NCBI GenBank assembly: GCA_905233335.1
Contig: CAJOED010000052.1
Location: forward strand, 1 to 16,035
Length of the DNA stretch: 16,035 bases
Direction of reading: 5' to 3'
Origin: an uncultured Synergistales bacterium
GTDB lineage: Bacteria; Synergistota; Synergistia; Synergistales; Aminobacteriaceae
The notes beneath the pieces are model-generated. The model was given only the letters and a program-made list of their open reading frames with translations. It was not told where the DNA came from and ran no database searches. The translations under genes were made by a program, and so were the position numbers. Below are positions 15,053-16,035 of the stretch, in pieces (the first letter of the stretch is position 1; the number at the start of each line of letters is the position of its first letter).

Positions 15053-15537
15053 TATTTTCCGCCCCCGTTCGTCTGTGATGAGGCTTTCATTTTTTCGCGC
15101 ACGTCTTCAGGAAATATTATGTGCCTTATCGGGTACTCTTCATTCAGAGCGATAACCTGAACTGCTTTGTGTGTCTTCAGGTTGATGAGTATGGGAGCTC
15201 GCAAGTTCGCGGTCATGTTCCACGGGGCATTCTGCGGAATAGATACGACAATCAGCAAGGCCAAGTCTGCCGGGTTGACTGTGCCGATGAGTTTCAGTTC
15301 GTCTTCCGGGATTCGAGCGTTGTAGTCGGGCTGTACTGCGTCGGGTGAAGTTACCGGGAGAGCGAGTGAGCCGTCCTCGATGGATTGGAGCCATTTTATT
15401 GCGCTGTCGTCATCACCTGCCAAGATCCATTCATGTTTATTCTCGAATGCAGGAATGCCGCGAGGAAAAAATAACACGTCATCCGATGAGTAAGACACTT
15501 CACCGAAACGCCGCGTGTTAATTACTTTGTCAGACAT
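15052..15537 (-). CDS. fliW: flagellar assembly factor FliW
   Basis: FliW binds flagellin and also binds CsrA allosterically; when flagellin is exported, freed FliW relieves CsrA repression. The 161-residue protein shows the family opening NTRRFGEVSYSSDDVLFFPRGIPAFENKHEW (in pieces: FGEV, FPRGIPAFE), a central LIVVSIPQNA, and NLRAPILINLKTHKAVQVIALNEEYPIRH. The ATG at 15537 begins the protein where the family does, though its ribosome binding site is poor; an ATG at 15585 would add 16 residues without similarity. It is the first gene of the minus-strand fliW-csrA-pur cluster. No flagellin or other clear flagellar gene is in the window. Confidence 0.95.
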   Translation of the reverse strand: MSDKVINTRRFGEVSYSSDDVLFFPRGIPAFENKHEWILAGDDDSAIKWLQSIEDGSLALPVTSPDAVQPDYNARIPEDELKLIGTVNPADLALLIVVSIPQNAPWNMTANLRAPILINLKTHKAVQVIALNEEYPIRHIIFPEDVREKMKASSQTNGGGK

Positions 15538-15668
15538 TTTTTTATCACGTGCTTTCAAAAATTTTTTTGCACATAATAATAGCATGTTGTATCAGCTCTA
15601 ACATTGCTAACTTTTCAAAATATTGTTAAACTGACAAGCTATTAACGCAGGAAGTGAATTATTAGAGA
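15538..15668. promoter_or_regulatory. AT-rich divergent intergenic region upstream of fliW and of the right-edge gene
   Basis: This should hold the promoter for the whole fliW-csrA-pur operon and for the plus-strand gene at the right edge. A candidate operator is the 15-bp imperfect palindrome at 15623-15637 (TTGTTA-AAC-TGACAA). On the plus strand TTGCAC and TATCAG with 17-nt spacing near 15569-15597 form a weak promoter match. No clear sigma-28 element or purine riboswitch-like structure was seen on the minus strand. Confidence 0.35.
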
Positions 15669-16035
15669 GTGAAGCAGGATCTATTTGACTGGCTGAATGC
15701 TGTACACAATGAGAAAGAAACGAAACATGAAGGGACAGGGTTATTGCTTGCCCCTTTGAGTGTTCAACAGCCGGAGCCGGAGAAAGAGATACCTGAAAGT
15801 CTGAAGTGGCTTCGCGGAGCAGGGAAAGTTCACGCACCGACACCGACATTGGATGACTACGACACTACGGACAACGCACAAAATGTTTTCGCGGCATCAT
15901 ACGATACGGGGCGCAACGATGACACGACAACAGCAACACACGACGCACTGCAACCCCGACATGATGATAGCTACAGCACAGCAGAGAATACCCGTGATGT
16001 TTTCGGGGCGCACAACACCGCAACGACTGATATTT
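15669..16035 (+). CDS. N-terminal part of an unrecognised acidic, Thr/Asp-rich repeat protein (runs off window)
   Basis: An open frame without a stop continues from the GTG at 15669 to the window edge, 122 codons so far. There is no signal peptide. Residues 1-30 (KQDLFDWLNAVHNE and on) look structured, followed by a Pro/Glu-rich linker, PESLKWLRGAGK, and then a low-complexity region rich in D, T, N and A. Within it, DDY-x-T...NVFAA (62-76) and DDSYST...DVFGA (99-114) form an imperfect repeat of about 37-38 residues. AGGAAG lies 14 nt upstream, a long spacing, so the start is uncertain. It is divergent from fliW; a flagellar role is possible by location only. Confidence 0.6.
   Translation, partial: MKQDLFDWLNAVHNEKETKHEGTGLLLAPLSVQQPEPEKEIPESLKWLRGAGKVHAPTPTLDDYDTTDNAQNVFAASYDTGRNDDTTTATHDALQPRHDDSYSTAENTRDVFGAHNTATTDI

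Noticed and set aside
15538..15668. Possible purine or tetrahydrofolate riboswitch ahead of the fliW-csrA-pur operon
   Set aside because: No paired-stem arrangement or conserved core typical of those riboswitches could be found in the 131 bp.

Overview
This window looks like chromosomal DNA from a Gram-negative-type anaerobic bacterium, most likely of the Synergistota. That placement is an inference from gene content: an archaeal-type IMP cyclohydrolase paired with a short PurH, a fliW-csrA pair, an orphan TctC-type binding protein, and GHMP-type threonine genes. No rRNA or other direct marker is present. Coding density is high, many neighbouring genes overlap, and at least four genes appear to start at TTG behind a strong Shine-Dalgarno sequence. 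I see no insertion sequence, CRISPR array, tRNA or rRNA.

Left part (1-5240), mixed accessory metabolism: a small secreted protein (+); a mannitol dehydrogenase-family oxidoreductase (-) broken by a one-base frameshift near its C-terminus; a CitG-like triphosphoribosyl-dephospho-CoA synthase family gene (+) preceded by a decayed copy of its own 5' end; a lone TctC-type periplasmic solute-binding protein (-); and a bacterial-type poly(ADP-ribose) glycohydrolase (TIGR02452 family, +).

Middle (5276-9108): thrC and thrB overlap by 4 nt and end at a strong terminator; together they convert phosphohomoserine and homoserine to threonine. A minus-strand cluster follows. In its transcription order it holds a small secreted protein gene broken by an 11-bp tandem duplication, a 25-codon reading frame that resembles the start of a HicA toxin, a HicB-like antitoxin, and another small secreted protein or lipoprotein. 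Divergent from it is a precorrin-2 dehydrogenase/ferrochelatase gene (siroheme branch), whose stop codon is interleaved with that of purD.

Right part (9105-15537, minus strand): one tightly packed apparent operon, in transcription order fliW, csrA, purE, purM, a purN fused to a PurO-like IMP cyclohydrolase, a PD-(D/E)XK nuclease-like gene, a short purH, and purD. The short PurH has only the AICAR transformylase part, and the missing IMP cyclohydrolase activity appears to be supplied by the C-terminal half of the PurN fusion, so the last two steps to IMP are rearranged but complete. The nuclease-like gene sits exactly between those two partners. The flagellin-homeostasis pair fliW-csrA heads the operon.

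At the right edge (15669-16035, +) is the start of an unrecognised acidic, Thr/Asp-rich protein with an internal repeat, divergent from fliW across about 130 bp of AT-rich DNA.

The most interesting items are the PurN-PurO fusion with its matching truncated PurH, the nuclease-like gene inside the purine operon, the fliW-csrA-pur linkage, and several traces of recent gene decay (two frameshifts, one relict duplication, one toxin stump).
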